Below are positions 44,093 to 53,250 of a DNA stretch of 64,000 nucleotides, piece after piece. The position numbers and the translations under genes were made by a program. The notes beneath the pieces were generated by a model that did not search any database, was not told the origin of the DNA, and saw only the letters and a list, made by a program, of their open reading frames with translations. The stretch's first letter is position 1; the number at the start of each line of letters is the position of its first letter. Source of the stretch: Nonomuraea harbinensis (GTDB lineage: Bacteria > Actinomycetota > Actinomycetes > Streptosporangiales > Streptosporangiaceae); the NCBI RefSeq assembly GCF_019396385.1, contig NZ_JAHKRN010000026.1, positions 55,668 through 119,667 on the forward strand, in the 5' to 3' direction.

Positions 44093-47000
44093 CTGTCACG
44101 ACCGGGGCCCGGGGCCTGGAGGACGCCTACCCCCTGGCCGCTCTCCAGGCCGGCATGCTCTACCACAGCGCCTACGAGCCGGACGCGGCCACCTACCACG
44201 ACCTGACCACGATCACGCTGCGCGGCCGGTTCGACCGGGAGGCGTTCGAGGCCGCCCTGGCCGAGGTGACCGCCCGGCACCCGGTGCTGCGCACCTCGAT
44301 CGACATGACCGGGTTCAGCGAGCCGCTGCAGTTCGTGCACCGCTCGGCCGCACTGCCGTTCGCCGTGACCGACCTGTCGGGCGTCCCGGACGCGGACGAA
44401 CGGGTGGCGCGCTGGGCGGAGGAGGAGAAACGGCGCCCGTTCGACTGGTCGCGGCCGCCGCTGGCCCGCGCGCACGCGCACCTGCTGCCCGGCGAGCTGT
44501 TCGCGTTCAGCCTGAGCTTCCACCACGCCATCCTCGACGGGTGGAGCGTGGCCACGCTCGTCACCGAGCTGTTCCGCCGCTACCACGCCCGCCTGGCCGG
44601 GGAGCCGCTGCCGGTGACCCCGCCCGCCGCGGCCTTCCGCGACCTGGTGGCCCGCGAGCGCGCCGTCGTCGCCTGCGCCCAGACGCGTGACTTCTGGCAG
44701 GCCCGGGTGGACGACGCGCCGGACACGCGGCTGCCGCGGCTGCCCGAGCACCGGGACGGCGACGGCGTCGAGGTGCTGCGGCTGCCGCTGGAGCCCGCCC
44801 TGCTCGCCCGCGTGACCGAGGTGGCCCGCGAGCTCGCCGTCCCGGTGCGCACCGTCATGCTGGCCGCCCACCTGCGGGTGCTGGCGCTGGTCACGGGCGA
44901 GGACGAGGTGATGACCGGCCTGGTCACGCACAGCCGGCCGGAGAGCGAGGCGGGCGAGGAGGTGCTCGGCCTGTTCCTCAACACGGTGCCGCTGCGCCTC
45001 GACACGGCCGCGCCCACTTGGGGCGAGCTGGTGCGCCGGGTGTTCGACGCCGAGGTGGCGCTGCTGCCGCACCGGCAGTTCCCGCTCTTCGAGATCCAGC
45101 GGCTGTCCGGGCGCTCGCCGATGCTGGACGCGCTCTTCGACTACCGCGACTTCCACGTCTACCGCGGCATGCCCGGCGCCGAGATCGTCGGCCAGGAGTT
45201 CTTCGAACAGACCGACCTGCCGTTCACCGCCGCGTTCACCCGCTCGCGCGAGCACGGCGGGTTCGACCTGGTCATCACCTACGACCGGGCCCAGTTCGGC
45301 GCCGCGCAGATCGCCCGTATCGGCGGCCATTACCTGACGGCCCTGCGCCTGGCCACCACGAGCGCCGCCGATCCACGCCGGGCCGATCCGTTCCTGACGG
45401 CGGACGCCGGGGAGATCGGCCGGTGGAACGCCACCGCGCGGCCGTACCCGGAGGCGACCCTCCCGGAGCTGTTCGCCGCGCAGGCCGCACGCACCCCCAC
45501 CGCGCCGGCCGTCTGCTACGACGGCACCTGGATCACCTACCGCGAGCTGGCCGCCCGCGCCCGCGCCGTCACCGCCCGGCTGGCCGCCGCCGGCACCCGC
45601 CCCGGCGACGTGGTCGGCCTCCACCTGGACCGCGGCCCCGGCCTCCTGCCCGCGCTGCTCGGCGTCCTCGGCGCCGGCGCCGCCTACCTCCCGCTGGAGC
45701 CCGGCCTGCCACCGGAACGGCTGGCCCACATGATCGAGGACGCCGGCGCCCGCATCGTCCTCACCGACGGCGACCCGCCGTCGTCCGACGCCGGTCTGCC
45801 CGCCGGGGTGGTGGCGCTGCCTCTCGACGGTCCCGCCCCCGACACGACTCCGGAGGTCGCCGTCCATCCGGACGCGCTCGCGTACGTGATCTTCACGTCG
45901 GGGTCGACGGGACGTCCGAAGGGGGTGGGGGTGTCGCATCGGGCGATCGTCAACCGGCTGCGGTGGATGCAGGAGACCTTCCCGCTCACCGGCGAGGACC
46001 GGGTCCTGCACAAGACGCCGCTGTCGTTCGACGTGTCGGTGTGGGAGCTGTTCTGGCCGCTCATCACCGGCGCCGGGATGGTCGTCGCCGAGCCGGGCGC
46101 CCACCGCGACAGCGCCCGCCTGGCCGCCCTCGCCGCCGGGCACCGCGCCAGTGTGGCGCACTTCGTGCCGTCGATGCTGGAGGTGTTCCTGGACGAGCCC
46201 GAGCTGCCGCCGCTGCGGCGGGTCATCTGCTCGGGCGAGGCGCTCTCCCCGGAGCTGGCCGCGCGCTTCCACGAGCGGATGCCCGGTACGGAGCTGCACA
46301 ACCTGTACGGCCCGACAGAGGCGGCCGTGGACGTGACCTGGCACGCCTGCGAGCCGGGGGAGACCGTGATCCCCATCGGCGGGCCGGTCGCCAACACCCG
46401 CCTGGAGGTGCTCGACGCCGAGGGCCGCCGGGTGCCGGTCGGCACGCCGGGCGAACTGTGCCTGGGCGGCGTCCAGCTCGCCCGCGGCTACGTCAACCGG
46501 CCCGCGCTGACCGCCGAACGCTTCGTACCCGACCCGTACGGCCCGCCCGGCACGCGCCTGTACCGCACCGGGGACGTGGCCCGCTGGCTGCCCACCGGCG
46601 AGATCCAGTACCTGGGCCGCACCGACTTCCAGGTGAAGATCCGCGGCCAGCGGGTCGAACTGGGCGAGATCGAGTCCCTGCTGACCGCCCACCCGTCCGT
46701 ACGCGCCGCCGCCGTCGTCCTGCGCGGCGAACGCCTCGTCGGCTACGTCGTCCCCGCGATCTCCGCGCAGGCCGAGGATCCGGGTGCCGAGCTGGCTGCC
46801 GCGTTACGGCGGCATCTGCCCGATCACATGATCCCGTCGGCGTGGGTGCGGCTGGCCGAGCTGCCCGTCACCACCAGCGGCAAGCTCGACCGGGCCGCGC
46901 TGCCCGAGCCCGGCGAGGCCGGGCGGCCCCCGTACCTGCCGCCGCGCGACCCGTTCGAGGCCCGGCTGGCCACCGCCTGGGAGGAGACGCTCGGCGTGGA

Positions 47001-47985
47001 CTCCGTCGGGGTGCACGACGACTTCTTCACCCTCGGCGGACACTCGCTCCTGGCGCTGCGGCTGACCATGCGGCTGCGCAAGGAGCTGGGCCGCGAGGTG
47101 CCGCTGCAGGCCGTGCTCACCGCCCCCACCGTGGCCCTGCTGGCCGCCGAGCTGCGCCGCCCGCACGACAACGACGGCGTCCCCGAGCGGATCGTGCCGC
47201 TGCGCCCCACCGGCGACCGGATCCCGATCTTCCTGTTCCACGCGCTGGGCGGCCAGGTGTTCCGCTACCTGCCGCTCGCCCGCCACCTCGGCGCCGACCA
47301 GCCCGTGCTCGCCGTCCAGGCCGCCGGGCTCGCCCCCGGCGAGGAGCCGCACAAGACGCTGGAGGAGATGGTCGACGACTACACCGAGCACCTGCTCCGG
47401 GTCCGCCCGCAGGGCCCGTACGTGCTCGGCGGCTACTGCATCGGCGGCAACATCGCGCTGGAGACCGCCCGCCGGCTGCGCGAGCGCGGCGAGCGGGTGC
47501 CGCTGGTGGTGCTGTTCTACTCCGACGCCGCCGAGCCGGTGCTGCGCGCCTCGCTGGAGGACGACGCCGTGCTGCTCACCCACGCCCTGGCGGGCGGCAG
47601 GGTCCAGGTCGACCTGGACGAGCTGCACCGGCTGGACCCCGACGAGCGGCTGCTGGCCGTCATCGACGCCGCCGCCCGCGCCGACACCCTCCAGCCCGAC
47701 GCGGCCGACCTGCGCCAGGCGCGCCGCTTCGTCTCCGTCTTCCGCGCCAACGCGCACGCCGTCGGCTACTACCGGCACGCCCCCTACGACGGTGACGTGC
47801 TGCTGTTCTCGCCCGCCGCCGAGGGCGTGCCGCCCGACGACATGGGCTGGCGCGACGTCGTGACCGGGCGGCTGCGCATCTCGCCCATCCACGGCGAGCG
47901 CTTCACCGTCATGTACGAGCCGCGGGTCGCGCGGGCGGCCGCCGAGGTAAGGAGCAGCATCGACAATGGCCTCACCGACGACTGA
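44089..47985 (+). CDS. NRPS3: C-A(Ser)-T-TE, termination module
   Basis: A 1298-residue final synthetase. C4 residues 8-430 with HHAILDG (about 145) and a YPLAALQAGMLYHS start unlike C1-C3. A5 460-930 (TSGSTGRPKG about 604); code DVWHISLVD, serine, almost the same DNA as A4. T5 near 978 (DDFFTLGGHSLLAL). Thioesterase 1020-1298: IFLFHALGGQVFRY oxyanion loop, nucleophile elbow GGYCIGG with Cys1117 in place of Ser, Asp probably in LFYSDAAEP, His in SPIHGERF. Release could be hydrolysis or cyclisation on a Ser hydroxyl. Leu906 is encoded by a rare TTA (46804). The gene overlaps NRPS2 by 4 bases and the exporter gene by 20. Confidence 0.93.
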   Translation: MTVTTGARGLEDAYPLAALQAGMLYHSAYEPDAATYHDLTTITLRGRFDREAFEAALAEVTARHPVLRTSIDMTGFSEPLQFVHRSAALPFAVTDLSGVPDADERVARWAEEEKRRPFDWSRPPLARAHAHLLPGELFAFSLSFHHAILDGWSVATLVTELFRRYHARLAGEPLPVTPPAAAFRDLVARERAVVACAQTRDFWQARVDDAPDTRLPRLPEHRDGDGVEVLRLPLEPALLARVTEVARELAVPVRTVMLAAHLRVLALVTGEDEVMTGLVTHSRPESEAGEEVLGLFLNTVPLRLDTAAPTWGELVRRVFDAEVALLPHRQFPLFEIQRLSGRSPMLDALFDYRDFHVYRGMPGAEIVGQEFFEQTDLPFTAAFTRSREHGGFDLVITYDRAQFGAAQIARIGGHYLTALRLATTSAADPRRADPFLTADAGEIGRWNATARPYPEATLPELFAAQAARTPTAPAVCYDGTWITYRELAARARAVTARLAAAGTRPGDVVGLHLDRGPGLLPALLGVLGAGAAYLPLEPGLPPERLAHMIEDAGARIVLTDGDPPSSDAGLPAGVVALPLDGPAPDTTPEVAVHPDALAYVIFTSGSTGRPKGVGVSHRAIVNRLRWMQETFPLTGEDRVLHKTPLSFDVSVWELFWPLITGAGMVVAEPGAHRDSARLAALAAGHRASVAHFVPSMLEVFLDEPELPPLRRVICSGEALSPELAARFHERMPGTELHNLYGPTEAAVDVTWHACEPGETVIPIGGPVANTRLEVLDAEGRRVPVGTPGELCLGGVQLARGYVNRPALTAERFVPDPYGPPGTRLYRTGDVARWLPTGEIQYLGRTDFQVKIRGQRVELGEIESLLTAHPSVRAAAVVLRGERLVGYVVPAISAQAEDPGAELAAALRRHLPDHMIPSAWVRLAELPVTTSGKLDRAALPEPGEAGRPPYLPPRDPFEARLATAWEETLGVDSVGVHDDFFTLGGHSLLALRLTMRLRKELGREVPLQAVLTAPTVALLAAELRRPHDNDGVPERIVPLRPTGDRIPIFLFHALGGQVFRYLPLARHLGADQPVLAVQAAGLAPGEEPHKTLEEMVDDYTEHLLRVRPQGPYVLGGYCIGGNIALETARRLRERGERVPLVVLFYSDAAEPVLRASLEDDAVLLTHALAGGRVQVDLDELHRLDPDERLLAVIDAAARADTLQPDAADLRQARRFVSVFRANAHAVGYYRHAPYDGDVLLFSPAAEGVPPDDMGWRDVVTGRLRISPIHGERFTVMYEPRVARAAAEVRSSIDNGLTDD
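45836..46091 (+). repeat. Near-identical segment shared by A4 and A5, copy 2
   Basis: Partner of 42675-42930, in the A5 domain of NRPS3. High identity at silent positions points to recent duplication or gene conversion between the two serine-activating domains. Confidence 0.8.
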
Positions 47986-49234
47986 CCGCGCCGGCACCCT
48001 GTGGCGCAATCCGGACTTCCTGAAGTTATGGGCGGGTGAGAGCCTGTCCCTGGTCGGCTCGCAGGTGACGGTGCTGGCCATGCCCATCGTCGCCTACCTC
48101 CTGCTGAACGCCTCCGTCGCCGAGATGGGCGTGCTCGGCGCGCTGGCCCGCCTGCCGATGGTGCTGTTCTTCGTCGTCGGCGTCTGGGTGGACCGGATGC
48201 GGCGCCGGCCCGTGCTGATCTGGAGCGACGTGATCCGCGCCGCCATGCTCTGCACCGTGCCGCTGCTGTTCGTGATGGACATGCTCACGCTCTGGTGGCT
48301 GTACGTGGTCGTCCTGGTGATGGGCGTGTTCGGCGTGCTGTTCGAGATCGCCTACCGGTCGTACCTGCCGCTGCTGGTGGCGCCCGAGCATCTGGGCGAC
48401 GGCAACAGCAAGCTGCAGCTGAGCGACTCGGTGTCCAAGGCGGTCGGGCCCAGCCTGGCCGGGGTCCTGCTGGCGGCCCGCTCCGCGCCGCTGATCATCC
48501 TGGTCGACGTCGTCAGCTACGTCGCCTCGGCGCTGTGCCTGATCTTCATCCGCAAGAAGGAGGACCCGCCCCCGCCGGACAGCGGCGGCAGCATGATCTC
48601 GGCGATCCGGGCCGGGTTCGGTTTCGTGATGAGCCAGCCGATCATCCGGCCGCTGGCGATCGCGAGTGCCGTCTACTCCTTCTTCGACATCGGCATCCTG
48701 CAGACCCTCTACATCCCGTACGTGCTCGGTGTCGTGGACCTGCCGGCCGCGGTGGTCGGCGGGGTGCTCGCGGTCGGCGGGATCGGCGCGGTGGCGGGGG
48801 CGTGGCTGTCGGTGCGGCTGATGAAGGGGTTCGGGCCGGGGCCGACCATGTTCTGGTCCACGGTGATCGGCAACAGCGCGCTCATCCTGGTGCCGCTGGC
48901 CGGCGGGCCGCTGTGGCTGGCGCTCGGCACGCTTGGCCTGTCGCAGCTGCTGGTCGGGCTCTGCACGCAGATCTTCGTGGTCAACAACATCACCGTGCTG
49001 CAGTCGGCCGCGCCGCGCGAGCTGGTCGGCCGGGTGATCGCCACCATCTGGGCGATGGGGCTGGTGCCGGCGCCGGTGGGCGCGCTGGTGGCCGGGCTGC
49101 TCGGGGAGGCGTTCGGGATGCGGCCGGTGGTGCTGGTGGCGGCGGTGATCGGGGCGCTGGTGCCGATGGTGGTGCTGTGGCGGTCGCCGATCCCGAAGAT
49201 GCGCGAGCTGCCCTCGGCTCCCGTCGGGAGCTGA
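47966..49234 (+). CDS. MFS exporter of the NRPS/PKS cluster
   Basis: A 422-residue major facilitator (MFS_3, EntS-like) with about 12 membrane segments, no signal peptide and a short basic loop between segments 6 and 7 (RKKEDPPPPDSGG). The start overlaps the NRPS3 coding end by 20 bases, with AAGGAG inside NRPS3. Its place as last gene of the operon suggests it exports the product and gives self-resistance. Leu21 is a TTA codon (48026-48028), rare in such genomes and usually dependent on the bldA tRNA. It ends 3 bases from the convergent LLM oxidoreductase gene, with no terminator hairpin visible between them. Confidence 0.9.
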   Translation: MASPTTDRAGTLWRNPDFLKLWAGESLSLVGSQVTVLAMPIVAYLLLNASVAEMGVLGALARLPMVLFFVVGVWVDRMRRRPVLIWSDVIRAAMLCTVPLLFVMDMLTLWWLYVVVLVMGVFGVLFEIAYRSYLPLLVAPEHLGDGNSKLQLSDSVSKAVGPSLAGVLLAARSAPLIILVDVVSYVASALCLIFIRKKEDPPPPDSGGSMISAIRAGFGFVMSQPIIRPLAIASAVYSFFDIGILQTLYIPYVLGVVDLPAAVVGGVLAVGGIGAVAGAWLSVRLMKGFGPGPTMFWSTVIGNSALILVPLAGGPLWLALGTLGLSQLLVGLCTQIFVVNNITVLQSAAPRELVGRVIATIWAMGLVPAPVGALVAGLLGEAFGMRPVVLVAAVIGALVPMVVLWRSPIPKMRELPSAPVGS

Positions 49235-49237
49235 GGG

Positions 49238-50275
49238 TCACGCGGCGAGTTCCGCCAGCCAGGCGAGCTGCTCGGCGCGGTCCTCCAGGGTGGGCGCGTT
49301 CAGGCCGACGATCAGCCTGGTCGCGCCCGCCTTGCGGTAGGCGGTCAGCCGCTCGCGCACCCGCTCCGGGGTGCCGCACAGGGTGAGGGCGTCGACCAGG
49401 TCGTCCGGCAGCTCCTCCACGGCCGCGCCCAGGTCGCCGTCGAAGTAGGCGTCCTGGACCCGCCCGGCGGCCGGCCCGAAGCCGAGCCGGTGCGCCAGCC
49501 GGTTGTAGAAGTTCACCCCGCGCGTGCCCATCCCGCCCAGGTACAGCGCCAGCATGGGCCGCACCATGTCGCGGGCGTAGTCGGCGTCGTCGTCGACCAT
49601 GGCCATCACCATGGGCGAGACCTCGACGCGGGAGGCGTCGCGCCCGGCGCGGGCCGCCCCGGCACGGACGTGCTCCAGGGTCTCGGCCACGTGCTCCGGC
49701 GGGAAGTGGATGGGCAGCCAGCCGTCGGCGATCTCGCCCGCCAGCCCGGCCGCCTTGGGACCCATGGCGGCCAGGTGGATCGGCAGCGGCCGCTGCACCG
49801 GCGCCGCCTGCATGGTCAGCTCCTTGCCGCGGCTGCCGGGCAGCGGCAGCGTGATCTCCGGCCCGTCGTGCCGTACGGGGCGGCCGTCGAGCGCGGTGCG
49901 GACCACGGCGACGTAGTCGCGCAGGTGGGCCAGCGGGCGCCGGTAGGGGTGGCCGTGCCAGCCCTCGGCCACCTGCGGTCCCGAGGCGCCGAGCCCGAGC
50001 AGGAACCGGCCGTCCGACAGGCGGTCGACGGTGGCCGCGGCCATGGCGGCGGCGATGGCGGTGCGGCCGGTCGCCTGGAGCACCCCGGTGCCCAGGCGGA
50101 TCCGCTCGGTCCCGGCCGCGAGCCAGGCCAGCGTGGTGGCCGGGTCCACCCCGTACCCCTCCGACGCCCACACCGAGTCGTAGCCGAGCCGCTCGGCCTC
50201 CCGGACGAGCGAGAGCTGGGCTTCGTGGGTGGCCGCGACGGGCCCGAGGGTGCCGATGCTGAATCCGAGTCGCAC
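49238..50275 (-). CDS. LLM-class, probably F420-dependent oxidoreductase
   Basis: A 345-residue luciferase-like TIM-barrel protein. The GTG at 50275 is taken as the start because GGAGGAGG lies just upstream and the product begins VRLGFSIGTLGP. Characteristic segments: LGYDSVWASEGYGVDPATTLAWLAAGTERIRLGTGV (shown here only to indicate position 25-60), DRLSDGRFLLGLGASGPQ and RLIVGLNAPT. Such enzymes often use F420H2 in actinomycetes. It is convergent with the exporter of the NRPS cluster; involvement in tailoring is possible but it is on the opposite strand with its own promoter region. Confidence 0.88.
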   Translation of the reverse strand: MRLGFSIGTLGPVAATHEAQLSLVREAERLGYDSVWASEGYGVDPATTLAWLAAGTERIRLGTGVLQATGRTAIAAAMAAATVDRLSDGRFLLGLGASGPQVAEGWHGHPYRRPLAHLRDYVAVVRTALDGRPVRHDGPEITLPLPGSRGKELTMQAAPVQRPLPIHLAAMGPKAAGLAGEIADGWLPIHFPPEHVAETLEHVRAGAARAGRDASRVEVSPMVMAMVDDDADYARDMVRPMLALYLGGMGTRGVNFYNRLAHRLGFGPAAGRVQDAYFDGDLGAAVEELPDDLVDALTLCGTPERVRERLTAYRKAGATRLIVGLNAPTLEDRAEQLAWLAELAA

Positions 50276-50391
50276 AGTCGCCTCCTCCAAGAATGCCGAT
50301 CTTGCCCCACTTTCTCCCATCCAGGCGGGTGACGCCAGCGCTGTCGTGGAACCCTCCGGCGCGCGAGCGGGCCGCTTCCGGGTACACACTG

Positions 50392-50457
50392 ATTAGATAT
50401 GTCTCTAATTTGACATTGCTCTAAGTTGTCCGCCAAGCTACTTAGACAATCGTCAAA
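50392..50457 (+). promoter_or_regulatory. ArsR-type operator/promoter region
   Basis: Contains an inverted repeat ATTAGA-N6-TCTAAT (50392-50409), a TTGACA -35 hexamer (50410-50415), and a palindromic TTAGAC-N4-GTCAAA (50442-50457). The last site recurs as TTAGACGAACATCGAAA at 53204. The stretch is AT-rich compared with flanks. No clear -10 box is seen at standard distance. Confidence 0.5.
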
Positions 50458-50502
50458 ACAGCGCGGACCGTCGCGGCCCGCGGAACCATGAGGAGAAGCA
50501 TC

Positions 50503-51900
50503 ATGAGCGGATGCTGCGGTCCCACCGCCGTCGAACTCCAGCCGAGTGCGCAGGCCGTGCGATCCGACGACCTGCCCGTCGCGGTCGTCGGCGCGGGCCC
50601 GGTCGGGCTGGCCGCGGCGGCCCACCTGGCCGAACGGGGCCTCGATTTCGTGGTGCTGGAGGCCGGTGAGCAGGCGGGCGCGTCGGTGGCCCAGTGGGGA
50701 CACGTGCGGGTGTTCAGCCCGTGGAAGTACGACATCGACCCAGCCGCCCGCCGCCTGCTGGAGGCCGATGGCTGGAGCGCCCCCGACTCCGAGTGGCTGC
50801 CCACCGGGACCGAGCTGATCGACGACTATCTCGCGCCGCTGGCCAAGCTCTTCGGCGACCGGATCCGTACGGGCGCGAAGGTGAGCGCGATCAGCAGACT
50901 CGGCTACGACCGGGTCCGCACGGCCGGCCGCGAGCGGGCGCCGTTCCTGATCCGGCTGGCCGGCGGCGGCGAGCTGCACGCGCGCGCGGTCGTCGACGCC
51001 TCCGGCACCTACGCCACCCCGAACGTGCTCGGTGCGTCCGGCCTGCCCGCCCACGGCGAGGCCGATGTGGCGGACCTGGTCGACCACGCGCTGCCTGACG
51101 TGCTCGGCGCCGATCGCGGCCGGTACGCCGGCAAGCATGTCCTGGTGGTCGGCGCCGGGCACTCGGCCGCCACCACGCTGCTCGCGCTCGCCCAGCTCGA
51201 CGACACCCCGATCACCTGGGCCATCCGCGCAGGCGACGCCGGCCGTACCTACGGCGGCGGCGAGGCGGACGCGCTGCCCGCCCGCGGCGCGCTCGGCACC
51301 CGCCTGCACGCCCACGTCACCTCCGGCCGCATCCGCCGGCTGACCGGCTTCTTCACGCACGCCGTCGAACGCGACGGCGCGCGGGCGCGGGTGATCAGCC
51401 GCGATCCGTCCGGCGCCGAGCAGGCCGTCACCGCCGACCGGATCGTGGCCGCCACCGGCTACCGCCCCGACCACGCCATCGCGAGCGAGCTGCGCCTGGA
51501 CCTGGACGCGGTCCTCGGCTCCACCCGGGCGCTGGCGCCGCTGATCGACCCGAACGCGCACTCCTGCGGCACCGTGCCGCCGCACGGCGCCGACGAGCTC
51601 GCGCACCCGGAGGACGGCTACTACGCGGTGGGGGTCAAGAGCTACGGCCGCGCCCCCACCTTCCTGCTGGCCACCGGCTACGAGCAGGCCCGGTCGGTCG
51701 TCGCCGCGCTGGCCGGCGACTGGGAGGCCGCCCGGGACGTGCGGCTCGACCTGCCCGAGACCGGCGTGTGCTCCTCCAGCCTGGCCGAGGCCCAGGAGCA
51801 GCGCCTCGGCCTGGCCACCGGGATCAGCGGCGGCCTGCTGGGCGGCCCGCTGCCGCTGGCGACCGCCGGAGCCTCGCAGGGCGGCGGCTGCTGCGGCTGA
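50503..51900 (+). CDS. ArsR-associated FAD-dependent oxidoreductase with Cys-Cys termini
   Basis: A 465-residue flavoprotein of the flavin monooxygenase/thioredoxin-reductase-like type: GAGPVGLAAAAHLAERG (residues 32-48), a second nucleotide motif VVGAGHSAATTL near 213 and the ATGYRPD segment near 320. The start ATG at 50503 has AGGAGAAG upstream. Cysteine pairs lie at both ends: MSGCCGP at the N-terminus and GGGCCG at the C-terminus, which could bind As(III) or another thiophilic ligand. It heads an operon with an MFS transporter and ArsR, so a role in arsenic or organoarsenical redox handling is likely; the reaction is not known. Confidence 0.8.
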   Translation: MSGCCGPTAVELQPSAQAVRSDDLPVAVVGAGPVGLAAAAHLAERGLDFVVLEAGEQAGASVAQWGHVRVFSPWKYDIDPAARRLLEADGWSAPDSEWLPTGTELIDDYLAPLAKLFGDRIRTGAKVSAISRLGYDRVRTAGRERAPFLIRLAGGGELHARAVVDASGTYATPNVLGASGLPAHGEADVADLVDHALPDVLGADRGRYAGKHVLVVGAGHSAATTLLALAQLDDTPITWAIRAGDAGRTYGGGEADALPARGALGTRLHAHVTSGRIRRLTGFFTHAVERDGARARVISRDPSGAEQAVTADRIVAATGYRPDHAIASELRLDLDAVLGSTRALAPLIDPNAHSCGTVPPHGADELAHPEDGYYAVGVKSYGRAPTFLLATGYEQARSVVAALAGDWEAARDVRLDLPETGVCSSSLAEAQEQRLGLATGISGGLLGGPLPLATAGASQGGGCCG

Positions 51901-51933
51901 TCCCCGACGACTGCCTCTTTCCAAGGAGCGCTT

Positions 51934-53250
51934 ATGCCGGCCGTCGATCCTCTCTCCGCCGCCTCGGCCGGCGGAGAGAGCGGTGCCCGCCCCGCGCCCG
52001 GCCGCGGCCTGGGCAGGGGGTGGCCCCTGGTGGCGGCGCTGGCCATCACCCAGACCCTCGGGTTCGGCGTGCTGTACTACAGCTTCTCGGTGCTGCTCAC
52101 GCCGATGAGCCGCGACCTGGCCGCCGACCCGTCGCGGGTCTCGCTCGCGCTGACGGTCTCGGTGCTCATCGCGGCGCTGGGCGCGCCGGTGGCGGGCCGC
52201 TGGCTGGATGCGCGCGGCGGCCGCGCCCTGATGACGGCGGGCTCGGTGCTGGGCGTCGTCTCGCTGCTGGCCTGGTCGCAGGTGCGGACCGTGGCCCAGT
52301 TGTACGCGGTGTTCGTCCTCATCGGCGTCGCCGCGGCCATGGTGCTGTACGAGGCGGCCTTCGCCGTGATCGTCGCCCGCTTCGCCGCCCCGGCCCGCGC
52401 CACGGCGCTGCTCGCGGTCACCGTGGTGGCCGGGTTCGCCTCCTCCATCTTCATGCCGGTGACCGGCGCGCTGGTCCAGGCGTACGGCTGGCGCCAGGCC
52501 CTGATCATCCTCGGCATCGTCTACGGCGCGGCGGCCGTTCCGCTGCACCTCCTGGCCGTGGGCCGTCCCCGGACGGGGAAGCCTTCGCCGTCGGACACGA
52601 GTGACTCGGCCCAGGCCGGGGCCGGCGAGCGGGCGGCGCTGGTGCGCGCCGCCACCCGCCAGGCGGCCTTCTCGTTGCTGGCCGCCGCCTTCACCCTGCA
52701 CAGCGCCGGCACGGCCACCATCTCGGTCCTGCTCATCACCTACCTGATCCACCTCGGCCACCCGCCGCTGCTGGCCGCCGGCGTGGCCGGGCTGCTCGGC
52801 GTGCTGTCGGTCACCGGACGGCTGATCACCACCGGGCTGCAGCGCCGCCTGCCCGCCGCGCTGATCGCCGCCGCCATCTTCGCCCTGCAAGCCGTGGGCG
52901 CCGCCGCGCTGCCGCTGATCGGCGTCACCACCGCGGGCGCCGTCGCCGCGGTGCTGATGTTCGGGCTCGGCTTCGGCGTCGCCACCATCACCAAGCCGCA
53001 CCTGCTGACCGAACGCTACGGCACCACCGCCTACGCCAGCCTGTCCGGTCGCCTGGCCCTGCCCGCCGCCCTGGCCAAGGCCGTGAGCCCGGCCGCCGCC
53101 CTGGCCCTGGCCCAGGCCGCCGGCTACGGATGGGTCATGGCCGGCGTCGCCCTCACCTGCCTGACCGCCGCCGCGGCGCTGACCCTCTACCACCGCCTAT
53201 CATTTAGACGAACATCGAAACACCAGTCAGGCCCGGAGGCTCCCGCATGA
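51934..53250 (+). CDS. MFS transporter of the ars-like operon
   Basis: A 438-residue 12-segment major facilitator with a Pro/Ala-rich cytoplasmic N-terminus and the loop motif GRWLDARGGRALM between segments 2 and 3. It follows the flavoprotein by 33 bases (AAGGAG before ATG) and its stop overlaps the arsR start (ATGA). Gene order suggests efflux of the species that ArsR senses. It is not an ArsB/Acr3-type carrier. The last codons overlap an operator-like site. Confidence 0.83.
   Translation: MPAVDPLSAASAGGESGARPAPGRGLGRGWPLVAALAITQTLGFGVLYYSFSVLLTPMSRDLAADPSRVSLALTVSVLIAALGAPVAGRWLDARGGRALMTAGSVLGVVSLLAWSQVRTVAQLYAVFVLIGVAAAMVLYEAAFAVIVARFAAPARATALLAVTVVAGFASSIFMPVTGALVQAYGWRQALIILGIVYGAAAVPLHLLAVGRPRTGKPSPSDTSDSAQAGAGERAALVRAATRQAAFSLLAAAFTLHSAGTATISVLLITYLIHLGHPPLLAAGVAGLLGVLSVTGRLITTGLQRRLPAALIAAAIFALQAVGAAALPLIGVTTAGAVAAVLMFGLGFGVATITKPHLLTERYGTTAYASLSGRLALPAALAKAVSPAAALALAQAAGYGWVMAGVALTCLTAAAALTLYHRLSFRRTSKHQSGPEAPA
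53204..53220 (+). promoter_or_regulatory. Second ArsR operator-like site inside the MFS gene end
   Basis: TTAGACGAACATCGAAA agrees with the 50442 site at 13 of 17 positions and lies 27 bases before the arsR start. It may allow separate autoregulation of arsR. Confidence 0.4.
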
